A DNA stretch of 64,000 bases from JAFCUW01 sp049897565 (GTDB lineage Bacteria > Pseudomonadota > Gammaproteobacteria > Burkholderiales > Burkholderiaceae_D): assembly GCF_049897565.1 (NCBI RefSeq), contig NZ_JAFCWM010000014.1, positions 104,381 through 168,380 on the forward strand, written 5' to 3'. Position numbers and translations under genes: made by a program. The notes under the pieces were generated by a model, which saw nothing but the letters and a program-made list of their open reading frames with translations, was not told where the DNA came from and made no database searches. Below are positions 9,651-17,963 of this stretch, in pieces (the first letter of the stretch is position 1; each line of letters starts with the position of its first letter).

Positions 9651-10616
9651 TCAGTTGGCAATTGCGCGCGCGTGGATCACCGCGAACCAGCCGGCGGCGT
9701 CGGTCCACACCCGGGTGGCCTGGAAGCCGCCCTGCTCGAGCAGCCCGACCGCATCGCTCTGGCGGTACTTGTAGCTGTTCTCGGTGTGGATCCGCTCGCC
9801 GCGCGCGAACGCACGTTCGCCGCCGTGCCAGCGCACCGACAGCGCCTCGCGCGCTTCGAGGTGCATTTCGATGCGCTGCTCGGCGCTGTTGTAGGCGCCG
9901 CTGTGGCGCCACTGCCGCACGTCGAAGTCGGCGCCGGCCAGGTGGTTCACGTGGCGCAGCATGTTCAGGTTGAACGCGGCGGTTACGCCAAGCGCGTCGT
10001 CGTAGGCCGCGTCCAGGGTTGCGCTGTCCTTGACCAGGTCGATGCCGATCAGCAGGCCGCCATCGTCGTCGCATTCGGCGCGCGCGCGGCGCAGGAAGGC
10101 GCGCGCCTGCTCGGGCGCGAAATTGCCGATCGACGAACCGGGGTAAAAGAACAGCCGCTTTTGCTGGCGCACGGTGTCGGGCAGTTCGAGTGCGGTGGAA
10201 AAATCGAGACCGAGGCCGGTCATTTCAATATGCGGGAAGCGCTGCTGCAGGCGCTCGATCGACGCGCGCAAAAAGCCGGCTGAAATGTCGATCGCCACGT
10301 ACTGCGCCGGATGCAGCAGCGGGAACAGGCGCGCGGCCTTGGCGCAGTTGCCGGCGCCAAGGTCGATCAAGGTGGCGCCGGCGCCGATCGCGCGCGCCAT
10401 CTCGGCGCCATGGCGATCGAAGATGGTCGCCTCGGTGCGGGTCGGATAATATTCCGGCAGTTCGCAGATCGCTTCGAACAGGCGCGAGCCGAGTGCGTCG
10501 TACAAGAATTTGGGCGAGATGGAGGCGCTAGTGGCGCGCAGGCCGGCATCGAGTTCGGCTAGTACAGCCGCGCTGGCGTGGGGGTGTTTCGGTTCGGTCA
10601 GGCATGACGTCGACAT
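9651..10616 (-). CDS. egtD: L-histidine N-alpha-methyltransferase EgtD
   Basis: A 321-residue SAM-dependent methyltransferase that trimethylates histidine to hercynine, the first step of ergothioneine synthesis. Visible features are the EgtD family start SPKFLYDALGSRLFEAICEL, followed by PEYYPTRTEATI, the SAM-binding LIDLGAGNCAKAARL (about 80-95) and YVAIDIS, the string RLFFYPGSSIGNFAPEQA, and the substrate-binding C-terminal part with RIHTENSYKY. It is the first gene of a minus-strand operon with egtB and a BrkB-family gene. A 155-bp divergent gap separates it from the ABC importer operon. Confidence 0.95.
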   Translation of the reverse strand: MSTSCLTEPKHPHASAAVLAELDAGLRATSASISPKFLYDALGSRLFEAICELPEYYPTRTEATIFDRHGAEMARAIGAGATLIDLGAGNCAKAARLFPLLHPAQYVAIDISAGFLRASIERLQQRFPHIEMTGLGLDFSTALELPDTVRQQKRLFFYPGSSIGNFAPEQARAFLRRARAECDDDGGLLIGIDLVKDSATLDAAYDDALGVTAAFNLNMLRHVNHLAGADFDVRQWRHSGAYNSAEQRIEMHLEAREALSVRWHGGERAFARGERIHTENSYKYRQSDAVGLLEQGGFQATRVWTDAAGWFAVIHARAIAN

Positions 10617-10771
10617 GGTTTTTCATTCGCGCGCGCGGGAGGCGCATTATTCGAGCTGTCTGAATGGGATGGCTTTGTTTTTGTTATGATATCTGAATAT
10701 CCAATTTTTCAGCGCCAGCGAAGTGTTCAGCGTGGTGCGTGAATCCTGTTAACTTTCCAATCAAAGGCTGT

Positions 10772-11674
10772 ATGCGCCCCTTCTCACCGCTTGGCATGTT
10801 CAAAACGATTGTCGGCGCCACCGCCACCACCGCCGCTGTCCTGATGTTCGCCGCGACCACCGCTGCCGCCCAGAATACGCCTGGCGTGCTGCGCGTGTCG
10901 GCCATCCCGGACGAAGCGCCAACTGAACTGCAGCGCAAATTCAAGCCGCTCGGCGATTACCTCGGCAAGGCGACCGGCCTGAAAGTCGAATTCACGCCCG
11001 TCACCGACTACGCCGCGTCGGTCGAAGGCCTGATCACCAGGAAGATCGACATGGTCTGGTTTGGCGGCTTTACCTTCGTGCAGGCCAACGTGCGCAGCAA
11101 AGGCCAGGTCACTCCGCTGGTGCAGCGCGCCGAAGACGAAAAGTTCCGCTCGGTGTTCATCACCACCAACAAGGACATCAACAAGCTGGAAGACCTGAAG
11201 GGCAAGACGCTGTCGTTCGGCTCCGAGTCGTCGACGTCGGGCCACCTGATGCCGCGCTCGTTCCTGCTAGGCGCCAAGATCGATCCGGACACCGACCTGA
11301 AACGCATCGCCTTCTCCGGCGCGCACGACGCCACGGTGGCAGCGGTCGCCGGCGGCAAGGTCGACGCCGGCGCGCTGAATATCTCGGTGTGGGAAAAGCT
11401 GATCGCCGAAAAGAAGGTCGACCCCGCCGTCGTGCGCGTGTTTTACACGACGCCTGGCTACTTCGACTACAACTGGAGCGTGCGCTCGGACATGAACCCG
11501 GCGCTCAAGAAGAAGATCGCCGATGCCTTCCTGGCACTCGACAAGTCCACGCCTGAAGGCAAGGAAATCCTCGAACTGCAGCGCGCCAGCAAGTTCATCC
11601 CGACCAAGGTTGGCAACTACGCCGACATCGAAAAGGCCGCTCAAAGCGCAGGTCTGCTGAAAGAAGGCAAATAA
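10772..11674 (+). CDS. phosphonate/phosphite-type ABC transporter binding protein
   Basis: A 300-residue periplasmic protein of the PhnD/PtxB family. It has a signal peptide (hydrophobic VGATATTAAVLMFAATTAAA, cut near AAA-QN), then VLRVSAIPDEAPTELQRKFK and LGDYLGKATGLKVEF. The family core KIDMVWFGGFTFVQA follows, then the SESSTSGHLMPR anion-binding region. An ATG at 10772 has AAAGG upstream; a GTG at 10739 and an ATG at 10796 are alternatives. It starts an operon with an ATPase and two permeases and should deliver phosphonate, phosphite or a similar oxyanion to them. No C-P lyase or phosphite dehydrogenase gene is present in the window, so the ligand cannot be named. Confidence 0.9.
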   Translation: MRPFSPLGMFKTIVGATATTAAVLMFAATTAAAQNTPGVLRVSAIPDEAPTELQRKFKPLGDYLGKATGLKVEFTPVTDYAASVEGLITRKIDMVWFGGFTFVQANVRSKGQVTPLVQRAEDEKFRSVFITTNKDINKLEDLKGKTLSFGSESSTSGHLMPRSFLLGAKIDPDTDLKRIAFSGAHDATVAAVAGGKVDAGALNISVWEKLIAEKKVDPAVVRVFYTTPGYFDYNWSVRSDMNPALKKKIADAFLALDKSTPEGKEILELQRASKFIPTKVGNYADIEKAAQSAGLLKEGK

Positions 11675-11682
11675 GCACGGCC

Positions 11683-12498
11683 ATGACGTATCAGCTCGAC
11701 AAACTGACGGTGCGCCACCAGGCTTCCGGTGGCGGCGCGCCCGCACTGCACGACATCGACCTGGTCGTCGCGCAAGGCGAGCAGCTTGCCATCATCGGCC
11801 CGTCGGGCGCCGGCAAGACCACTTTGCTGGCCACGCTGGCACTGGCGCAGCGCCCGTCCGGCGGCGTGTTCCGCGCCTTCGGCCAGGATCCGTGGGCGCT
11901 GCCGGACGCGCAGCGCCACCTGCTGCGCGCGCGCCAGTGCCTGGCGCCGCAAACGCCGCCGCTGCCGCCGCGCCAGCGCGTGGTGACGGCGGTGCTGGCG
12001 GCGCGTCTGCCGCAATGGACGCTGTGGCAGGCGCTGGTGTCGCTGGTAAAACCGGCCAATCCGCAGGCGGCCTACGGCGCGCTGCTGCGCTTTGGCCTGG
12101 GCGACAAGCTGTATGCGCGGGTCGACCGCCTGTCCGGCGGCGAGCGCCAGCGCTGCGGCCTGGCGCGCCTGCTGCTGTCGTCGGCGCAGGCGTTCCTGGT
12201 CGACGAGCCGCTGTCGGCGCTCGATCCGGCGCTGTCGCAGCTGACCTTGTCGACGTTGCAGCAGGAAGCTGCGACCCGCAACGCGACCCTCATTTGCAGT
12301 CTCCACCAGGTCGACATCGCGCGGGCGAACTTTGCCCGCATCGTCGGCCTGCGCGACGGGCGCATCGTGTTCGATCTGCCGCGCGAGCAGGTCACCGATG
12401 CCATCATCGATGCGCTGTACCAGAACGAATCGGTAACGCCGGTCGTGCCGGTGCTGCACGAAACGCCGGAACGGCTTGCCGTCGGCGCCTGCTTCTAG
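11683..12498 (+). CDS. phosphonate-type ABC importer ATPase (PhnC-like)
   Basis: A 271-residue nucleotide-binding subunit with Walker A GPSGAGKTT (about 40-48), signature LSGGERQRCG, Walker B AFLVDEPLSALDP and the H-loop region LICSLHQVDIARANFARIVG, which is typical of PhnC. The C-terminal tail of about 30 residues is not conserved in type. It starts 8 bases after the binding-protein gene and ends 4 bases before the first permease, inside one operon. Confidence 0.9.
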   Translation: MTYQLDKLTVRHQASGGGAPALHDIDLVVAQGEQLAIIGPSGAGKTTLLATLALAQRPSGGVFRAFGQDPWALPDAQRHLLRARQCLAPQTPPLPPRQRVVTAVLAARLPQWTLWQALVSLVKPANPQAAYGALLRFGLGDKLYARVDRLSGGERQRCGLARLLLSSAQAFLVDEPLSALDPALSQLTLSTLQQEAATRNATLICSLHQVDIARANFARIVGLRDGRIVFDLPREQVTDAIIDALYQNESVTPVVPVLHETPERLAVGACF

Positions 12499-12502
12499 CA
12501 GC

Positions 12503-13333
12503 ATGACGAGCACGCCCCGCATTCCGGCTGATCCGGCCTGGCGCACACGTGTCAGCGCCACCATCGTCGGCCTGGCGATCCTGTGGCCGGCGCTGGTGTT
12601 CAGCGAATTCAAGCCGTGGATCCTGTTCGACATGCAAAGCCTGACCGCGGCCGGCCGCTTCCTGTCCGACTTCCTCACGCCCGCCCATTCGCCCGAATTC
12701 TTGCTGATGGTGCTGCGCGAGACCTGGCAGACGGTGGCCATTGCCACCGCCGGCCTGACGCTCGCGCTGCTCGGCGCCATTCCAGCCACGTTGATCGTCA
12801 CCGAACGGCTATCGATCTCGCGCCTGGGCAGCGGGCGCATGCGCCTTGGCGCGCGCCTGCTGCGGCAAAGCGTGCGCTGGATCCTGGTGCTGCTGCGCAG
12901 CGTGCCCGAGCTGGTATGGGCGCTGCTGTTCGTGCGCGTGGTCGGCCTTGGCCCCACCGCCGGCGTGCTGGCCATCGCCCTCACCTACTGCGGCATGCTC
13001 GGCAAGGTGTACGCCGAGATTCTCGAATCGTCCGACGCGCACGCCACCGACAGCCTGCTGGTCAACGGCAGCGGGCGCCTTCCCGCGCTGCTGTACGGCG
13101 CGCTGCCGGAATCGGCGTCGGAGCTGGTGTCGTACACGGTGTACCGCTGGGAGTGCGCGATCCGCGGCTCGGCGGTGATGGGCTTTGTCGGCGCCGGCGG
13201 GCTTGGCCAGCGCATGGACGAGTCGACCCGCATGATGGCCGGCGGAGAGGTGTCGACCATGCTGATCATGTTCGTCGTCCTGGTGGCGCTGGCCGACGTG
13301 GTATCGAAACTGCTGCGCCGGAGGTTAGGATGA
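12503..13333 (+). CDS. phosphonate-type ABC importer permease, first copy (PhnE-like)
   Basis: A 276-residue inner-membrane permease with about six helices and the binding-protein-dependent transport signature. It shows ILVLLRSVPELVWALLFVRV, then ALTYCGMLGKVYAEILE, and the ATPase-contact loop near LLYGALPESASELVSYTVYR, ending in GFVGAGGLGQRMDES. The ATG at 12503 follows the ATPase stop by 4 bases. Its last codons overlap the second permease (ATGA), which implies translational coupling and a heterodimeric channel. Confidence 0.9.
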   Translation: MTSTPRIPADPAWRTRVSATIVGLAILWPALVFSEFKPWILFDMQSLTAAGRFLSDFLTPAHSPEFLLMVLRETWQTVAIATAGLTLALLGAIPATLIVTERLSISRLGSGRMRLGARLLRQSVRWILVLLRSVPELVWALLFVRVVGLGPTAGVLAIALTYCGMLGKVYAEILESSDAHATDSLLVNGSGRLPALLYGALPESASELVSYTVYRWECAIRGSAVMGFVGAGGLGQRMDESTRMMAGGEVSTMLIMFVVLVALADVVSKLLRRRLG

Positions 13334-14112
13334 TGCCCGCCGCGCCGCCGCGCTCGATGTCCGGCTGGCTGCTGGTACTGGCCCTGGCGGCGCTGGTGGT
13401 TGCCAGCTTCGCCTCGCTGCCGCTGCAGCTGGCGGCGTTTTTCAGCGCCGACGCGCTTGCCACCACCACTGAATTCTTGCACGGCTTCGCGCCGCCCGAA
13501 CTGGGCACGAAGTTTCTGCTCAAGTGCCTCGACGCGACCGCCGAGACGCTGTCGATGTCGGCGCTGGGCACCTTGCTGGCGGTGGTCGGCGGCCTGGCGC
13601 TGGCACTGCCGGCGGCCGGCCGCTTCGGCCGCGCGCCGCGCGCACTGACGCGCGCGGTGCTCAACGTGCTGCGCTCGATTCCCGAACTGGTGTGGGCGTC
13701 GCTGCTGCTGGTGGCCGCGGGCCTGGGCCCGTTCGCCGGCACGCTGGCGTTGGCCGCGCACACCAGCGGCGTGCTCGGACGGCTGTTTGCCGATGCGCTG
13801 GAAAACGCCGAACCGCTGCCGGAACAGACCTTGCGTACCAACGGCGCGTCGCCGATGGCGGCGTTCTTTTACGCGACCTTGCCGCAATCGCTGCCGCAGA
13901 TGATGTCGTACACGCTGTACCGCTGGGAGAACAATATCCGCGCGGCGGCCGTGCTGGGCGTAGTCGGCGCCGGCGGGTTGGGCCAGATGCTCAAGTACCA
14001 CCTGTCGCTGTTCCATATGCAGAATGCCGCCACCGTCGTGTTGTGCATGCTGCTGCTGGTGGCGATGGTCGACGCCATCAGCTTCGCCATGCGGCGCGCA
14101 CTGACCCGATAG
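13330..14112 (+). CDS. phosphonate-type ABC importer permease, second copy
   Basis: A 260-residue permease related to the preceding one. It contains NVLRSIPELVWASLLLVAAG, AAHTSGVLGRLFADALENAE and the contact segment FYATLPQSLPQMMSYTLYRW followed by VLGVVGAGGLGQMLKYHLS. The two permeases keep the same motifs in the same order, which points to an old duplication and a heterodimer. The ATG at 13330 overlaps the previous stop by 4 bases; a second ATG at 13333 is an alternative start. Confidence 0.9.
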   Translation: MMPAAPPRSMSGWLLVLALAALVVASFASLPLQLAAFFSADALATTTEFLHGFAPPELGTKFLLKCLDATAETLSMSALGTLLAVVGGLALALPAAGRFGRAPRALTRAVLNVLRSIPELVWASLLLVAAGLGPFAGTLALAAHTSGVLGRLFADALENAEPLPEQTLRTNGASPMAAFFYATLPQSLPQMMSYTLYRWENNIRAAAVLGVVGAGGLGQMLKYHLSLFHMQNAATVVLCMLLLVAMVDAISFAMRRALTR

Positions 14113-14118
14113 GACACC

Positions 14119-14775
14119 ATGCTCGAACTGCGCAACCTGACCAAATCGTACAACGGCCGCACGGTGCTGCACGCGCTGTCGCACCAGTTCGCGGCCGGCG
14201 AATTCGTCGCCATCATGGGCGAATCCGGAGTCGGCAAATCGACGCTGCTCAACCTCGTCGCCGGCCTCGATGCACCCGACAGCGGCGCGGTGCTGGTCGA
14301 CGGCCAGCCGATGTCGGCGCTCGACGACGACGCCGCCACCGGCTTGCGGCGCACCCGCATGGGCTTCATCTTCCAGGCGTTCCACGTGCTGCCGCACCTG
14401 ACGTTGCTGCAAAACGTGGCGCTGCCGCTGCTGCTCAATCACGCGGGGGTGGCGCGCGCCGGCGAGATGCTGGCGGCGGTTGGCCTGGCCGGGCGCGGCG
14501 ACGACTTCCCGCGCCAGCTGTCGGGCGGCGAAATGCAGCGCGTCGCCATCGCGCGCGCCCTGGTGCACCGCCCCGCGCTGGTACTGGCCGATGAACCGAC
14601 CGGCAACCTCGACCCGGAAACCGCCGACGGCGTGCTCGCACTGCTGCGCGCCGAAATCAAGGCCAGTGGTGCTTCTGCCATCATGGTCACACATTCTCAC
14701 GCCGCGGCCGCCCAGGCCGACAAAATCTTCGTGTTGACGCGCTCAGGGCTGAAACTGTCGCAAAAAGGCATCTAG
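14119..14775 (+). CDS. LolD/MacB-type ABC ATPase in the importer operon
   Basis: A 218-residue ATPase of the LolD/MacB/FtsE branch: LTKSYNGRTVLHALSH, Walker A GESGVGKSTLLN, FIFQAFHVLPHLTLLQNVAL, signature LSGGEMQRVAIARAL and Walker B LVLADEPTGNLDPETA. This branch normally works with MacB/LolC-type permeases, none of which is nearby. It starts 6 bases after the second permease and so belongs to the importer operon. Either it supplies a second ATPase to that importer or it serves a permease elsewhere. Both readings are inference. Confidence 0.85.
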   Translation: MLELRNLTKSYNGRTVLHALSHQFAAGEFVAIMGESGVGKSTLLNLVAGLDAPDSGAVLVDGQPMSALDDDAATGLRRTRMGFIFQAFHVLPHLTLLQNVALPLLLNHAGVARAGEMLAAVGLAGRGDDFPRQLSGGEMQRVAIARALVHRPALVLADEPTGNLDPETADGVLALLRAEIKASGASAIMVTHSHAAAAQADKIFVLTRSGLKLSQKGI

Positions 14776-14935
14776 CCGGTTATATTGTGAGAATATTTAC
14801 CGTCGATGCGGCAATTACGGTGTCAACGTAGTATTATTTCAACTAATCTAATTTGCATACAATGTCACTAAAAGTAACAGATCGGGCCGAGATGGCGACA
14901 CAATCGATCAGCCCCCAACCTCCGTGGAGGACCAG

Positions 14936-15223
14936 ATGAACGTACGGCAAAAGAAACTCGAGATGATCGAGGCCATGAATCGCGCGCGGGCGCTCGAACC
15001 GTCGAGCTTCGTTCCGAACAAGCTGCTCGACACGCTGATCGAGAAGATGAACCTCAAGAATGACGCGGAGCTGTGCCGGGTGCTGGAAGTGCAGCCACCG
15101 ATCGTCAGCAAGATCCGCCACCGCAAGCTCGCCGTTGGCGCCACCATCTTGCTGCGCATGCATGAAAAATCAGAGCTCAGCATCCGCGATCTGAAGGAAC
15201 TGGCAAGCGCATCCATGCATTGA
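14936..15223 (+). CDS. small helix-turn-helix-like protein, unrecognised family
   Basis: A 95-residue soluble protein: MNVRQKKLEMIEAMNRARA, then LLDTLIEKMNLKNDAELCRV, and LEVQPPIVSKIRHRKLAVGA. The segment 'NDAELCRVLEVQPPIVSKIRHRKL' (split here as ND..LE and V..KL) has the spacing of a Cro/XRE-type helix-turn-helix, with the turn near V-Q-P-P and the recognition helix in IVSKIR. The ATG at 14936 has GGAGG six bases upstream. An AT-rich region upstream holds a possible -10 (TACAAT at 14858-14863). It stands alone after the importer operon; a DNA-binding role is inference. Confidence 0.75.
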   Translation: MNVRQKKLEMIEAMNRARALEPSSFVPNKLLDTLIEKMNLKNDAELCRVLEVQPPIVSKIRHRKLAVGATILLRMHEKSELSIRDLKELASASMH

Positions 15224-15371
15224 CGGCGGCGCGCTGAATTTTTGGCGCCGCCGGCGAGAGCCGCGCGGCGTTGTCATTTGCGCCACGCATTATTGCAACA
15301 TGCTCACACAAACCCACCCACGGCCCAGGACCTCTGCCTGCCACCACAGTTTCGATGACAGATAACCTATA

Positions 15372-15423
15372 AACCGTCGTGCCCACCACTGGCGAAGCCG
15401 ACTTCCCGCGCAGGCGGGAACCC
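15372..15423 (+). repeat. dispersed repeat with CCCGC-GCAG-GCGGG hairpin, copy 1
   Basis: The stretch aaccgtcgtgcccacc...ggcgaagccgacttcc and the small hairpin cccgcgcaggcggg recur almost unchanged at 50444-50497, followed in both places by aaccc. The two copies are 35 kb apart, so this is a dispersed intergenic repeat rather than a local structure. Confidence 0.7.
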
Positions 15424-15444
15424 CTGCTGAGGGTGATCACAAAT

Positions 15445-15785
15445 GATCGGCATAGGGGACGGCCGATGACCGTGCCCCTGCCACACCACCCGGCATGCGG
15501 GTCCGCACCGGGCGGTTCGAGAAGTTGAGGTTATGTGAGTCGAGGCATGCCGAGACTGTCAAAGTAAGACATTGTCAGCACAGAGTTAAGGGCAACACGG
15601 CTTCCGTGCCACCAGCGACGGCTCTGAGATGTTCCCATTCGGGCGACGCTCGCAGTGGCCCCAAGTTTTAACAGCGCGCGGTAGATCGCCGACGCCCTTC
15701 GCCATTGCTTGAGATGGATCGCTCTCATCCGATGTCGCATCCATTCGTCGAGCCTGCTCGCGATCCACGCACCTGGAAACGCCAA
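15445..15785 (-). mobile_element. group II intron 3' remnant with maturase C-terminus
   Basis: The minus-strand frame 15785-15531 encodes 84 residues with the pattern of the maturase (GIIM) domain that ends group II intron reverse transcriptases: WMRHRMRAIHLKQWRRA, then LLKLGATASVARM, then RWWHGSRVALNSVLTMSYFD and SLGMPRL. Directly downstream the RNA-like part reads GAACCGCCCGGTGCGGACCC, GCATGCCGGGTGGTGTGG and ends near 15445 in CCCCTATGCCGAT, the layout of the intron's 3' domains. The reverse-transcriptase part is missing upstream, so this is a dead fragment. Confidence 0.75.
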
Positions 15786-15788
15786 GCG

Positions 15789-15850
15789 CGCGCGTTAATC
15801 ATGTTTTGCGCGGGCGGCCCGCGCGTTAGTCAGGTTTTGCGCGGGCGGCC
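15789..15850 (+). repeat. 31-bp tandem duplication at the end of the H1-like gene
   Basis: Two copies with a 31-base period (15789-15819 and 15820-15850), differing at two positions, cover the stop-codon end of the H1-like gene and the edge of the intron remnant. The distal copy looks like a duplicated gene end left by the insertion or loss of the intron. Confidence 0.7.
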
Positions 15851-16345
15851 GGTTTTCAGTTGCGGCAGGCTGGCCAGCACGTTCTGCAGCGTCGCCAGGT
15901 CGAGCTGGCTGATCAGCGCGACGCCAATCCGCAGCAACTCGCTCTTCTTGATATCGAAACCGGCCTTCAGGCACGACTTCTTCACCTGGCCGAGCACCTC
16001 GTATTCGTGTTCCGGCATGGTGAAGCTGTCGCGCACCAGGCGGGACTTGCGCGCTTTCTCCCTGACCTGCTCTTCCGGCACCGCCGCCTTGGCGGCCGCC
16101 TTGCGCGGCGCTTTCGGCTTGTCGGCGCTGGCCGGCGTGCTGCGCGCCGCAACCGGCGCGGCAGCTTGCTTCACCGCCGGTTTCGCTGCCGGTTTGGCTG
16201 CCGCTTTCGTCACTGGCGTCGCAACCGCCTTGACCGCAGTCTTGGCGGCCGGCTTCACTGCTGATTTCGCAGCCGCTGGCGCGGCCCGTTTGGCCGATGC
16301 GGCCTTGCTTGTGCTTGTTGTTTTTACAGCTGCGGGTTTGCGCAT
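15830..16345 (-). CDS. histone H1-like Lys/Ala-rich protein with conserved C-terminal domain
   Basis: A 171-residue protein whose first 100 residues are almost only Lys, Ala, Pro, Val and Thr in repeats of the KPAAKPAVK type, like bacterial H1-like nucleoid proteins. The C-terminal 65 residues are different and folded in character: VRDSFTMPEHEYEVLGQVKK, then CLKAGFDIKKSELLRIGVAL and ISQLDLATLQNVLASLPQL. The tail GRPRK resembles an AT-hook-like ending. The ATG at 16345 with GGAG upstream is preferred to a start ten codons earlier. DNA binding is inferred from composition. Confidence 0.85.
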   Translation of the reverse strand: MRKPAAVKTTSTSKAASAKRAAPAAAKSAVKPAAKTAVKAVATPVTKAAAKPAAKPAVKQAAAPVAARSTPASADKPKAPRKAAAKAAVPEEQVREKARKSRLVRDSFTMPEHEYEVLGQVKKSCLKAGFDIKKSELLRIGVALISQLDLATLQNVLASLPQLKTGRPRKT

Positions 16346-16403
16346 CGAATACTCCAAAATTAACAGGTTAAACAATATATACCATTAAAACCATTTGTGC
16401 GGT

Positions 16404-17882
16404 TCAGGCGCTCGCCCTGACGCTGAAGTCTACGCCCACCTCGTCCCACCACTCCTGCTCCTTTTCGATCCAGTAGGAGACGGTCGGATGGTGCGCCACC
16501 CAGTCGCGCTTGATATCGAGTTCGATCCGGTTTTTCATGCGCAGTTTGAGTTCGCCGAAATCGGCTTCGATGCGGGCATGCATCAGCAGGATCGCCAGCC
16601 GCAGCGCCAGCACCGCCTTGGCGAAGTCGGGTTCGGCCAGTGAATCGGCGATCTTGCGCAGGTTGCCCTTCTGGCCGACGATCAGCCTGGCCATCGCCTT
16701 CTGCTCGCGCGCGGTAAACCCCGGCAGGTCGGCGTTTTCGATCATGTAGGCGGCATGCTTGTGGTAACCGGTGTGCGACACCACCATCCCTATCTCGTGC
16801 AGCTGGGCGCTCCAGTACAGCAGCCTGGCGTAGGCGTCGCCGGCGGGTTTGAGCATGGCGTACAGCGCCGCCGATTCGTTGGCGACGCGGCTGGCGCGCG
16901 CCTGGTCGACGTGGAATTTCTCGCCCAGCAGCCGCACCGATTCCTCGCGCCGGTCGCGCTGCATCGAGCGCGCGTACAGATCCCACATGACGCCCATGCG
17001 CAGCCCCGCCTCGACCGGCACCAGCCGCTCGATGCCAAGTTCGGCCAGCAGCGCAATGAGGATCGCCAGGCCGCCGATGACGGTGGCGGCGCGGTCGGCC
17101 TTCAGGCCCGGCATGTCGATGCGGCTGACGTGGCCCAGTTCGATGAAGCGGCGCTTGACGGCGTCGAGCGCGGCCGGCGTGATGCCGTCGCCAAAGCCGT
17201 TGCGCTCGACGACTTCGCCGATCGCGCGGATCGTGCCGGACGAGCCGTAGGCGGTGCGCCAGTGCTGCGGATGATACGGCGGCGCGGCGTCCTCGAAGTG
17301 GCTGCGCGCCGACAGGATGGCCGCTTCGAACGAGCCGGCGTCGATGCGCCCGCCGATGAAGAACGACAGGCTTTGCTTGACGGTGCCGACGCTGAACGAT
17401 TCGACCCGCTCGATTTCCAGTCCGCGACCGAGTATCAGTTCGGTCGAGCCGCCGCCGATGTCGAGCACCAGGCGCCGCTCGCCCGGGGTGGCCAGCGCGT
17501 TGGCCACGCCCATGTAGATCAGGCGGCCCTCTTCTTCGCCGGAGATGATTTCGATCGGGTAGCCGAGCGCCTGCTCGCAAGCAGGCAGGAAAGCGTCGGC
17601 GTTGCGGGCGACCCGCATGGCGGAGGTGGCGACCACGCGCACAGCGTCGAGCCGGTACAGCGCCAGCGCGGCGCGAAAGCTGCGCAGGCAGGCCAGCGCC
17701 GACTGCATCGCCGCCTCGGTCAGGTTACCACTGGCGTCGAGCCCGGCGGCAAGCCGGATCGGCTCGCGCATGCTTTTAACGACCCGGATCGCTTCGCCGT
17801 CGTGTTTGCCCACGTGCAGCCGAAAGCTGTTCGATCCCAGGTCTACCGCAGCATACATAGCTTCTTTCTCGTTGATTGTCAT
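16404..17882 (-). CDS. ppx: exopolyphosphatase / Ppx-GppA phosphatase
   Basis: A 492-residue ASKHA-fold phosphatase that hydrolyses polyphosphate or pppGpp. It has the phosphate-1 loop AVDLGSNSFRLHV near the N-terminus, the ATSAMRVARNAD string, IISGEEEGRLIYMGV and the glycine loop VLDIGGGSTELILG. The C-terminal half is the HD-like domain with LYWSAQLHEIGMVVSH followed by KHAAYMI. Length and motif order fit Ppx rather than the shorter Ppx1. The ATG at 17882 (MTINEKEAMY) is chosen; a start ten codons upstream is possible. No ppk lies next to it in the window. Confidence 0.93.
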   Translation of the reverse strand: MTINEKEAMYAAVDLGSNSFRLHVGKHDGEAIRVVKSMREPIRLAAGLDASGNLTEAAMQSALACLRSFRAALALYRLDAVRVVATSAMRVARNADAFLPACEQALGYPIEIISGEEEGRLIYMGVANALATPGERRLVLDIGGGSTELILGRGLEIERVESFSVGTVKQSLSFFIGGRIDAGSFEAAILSARSHFEDAAPPYHPQHWRTAYGSSGTIRAIGEVVERNGFGDGITPAALDAVKRRFIELGHVSRIDMPGLKADRAATVIGGLAILIALLAELGIERLVPVEAGLRMGVMWDLYARSMQRDRREESVRLLGEKFHVDQARASRVANESAALYAMLKPAGDAYARLLYWSAQLHEIGMVVSHTGYHKHAAYMIENADLPGFTAREQKAMARLIVGQKGNLRKIADSLAEPDFAKAVLALRLAILLMHARIEADFGELKLRMKNRIELDIKRDWVAHHPTVSYWIEKEQEWWDEVGVDFSVRASA

Positions 17883-17963
17883 GTCGCTCCAGCGCCGAAA
17901 AAATCGTACCACAATAGCGCCGCGTTATTACACGCGAATGACATGCGGCGTCCGGCCGAGCAG

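Noticed and set aside
9638..9661. TTG start for egtB overlapping egtD
   Set aside because: It would lengthen the protein by eight residues without a ribosome site; the ATG at 9637 begins the conserved sequence.
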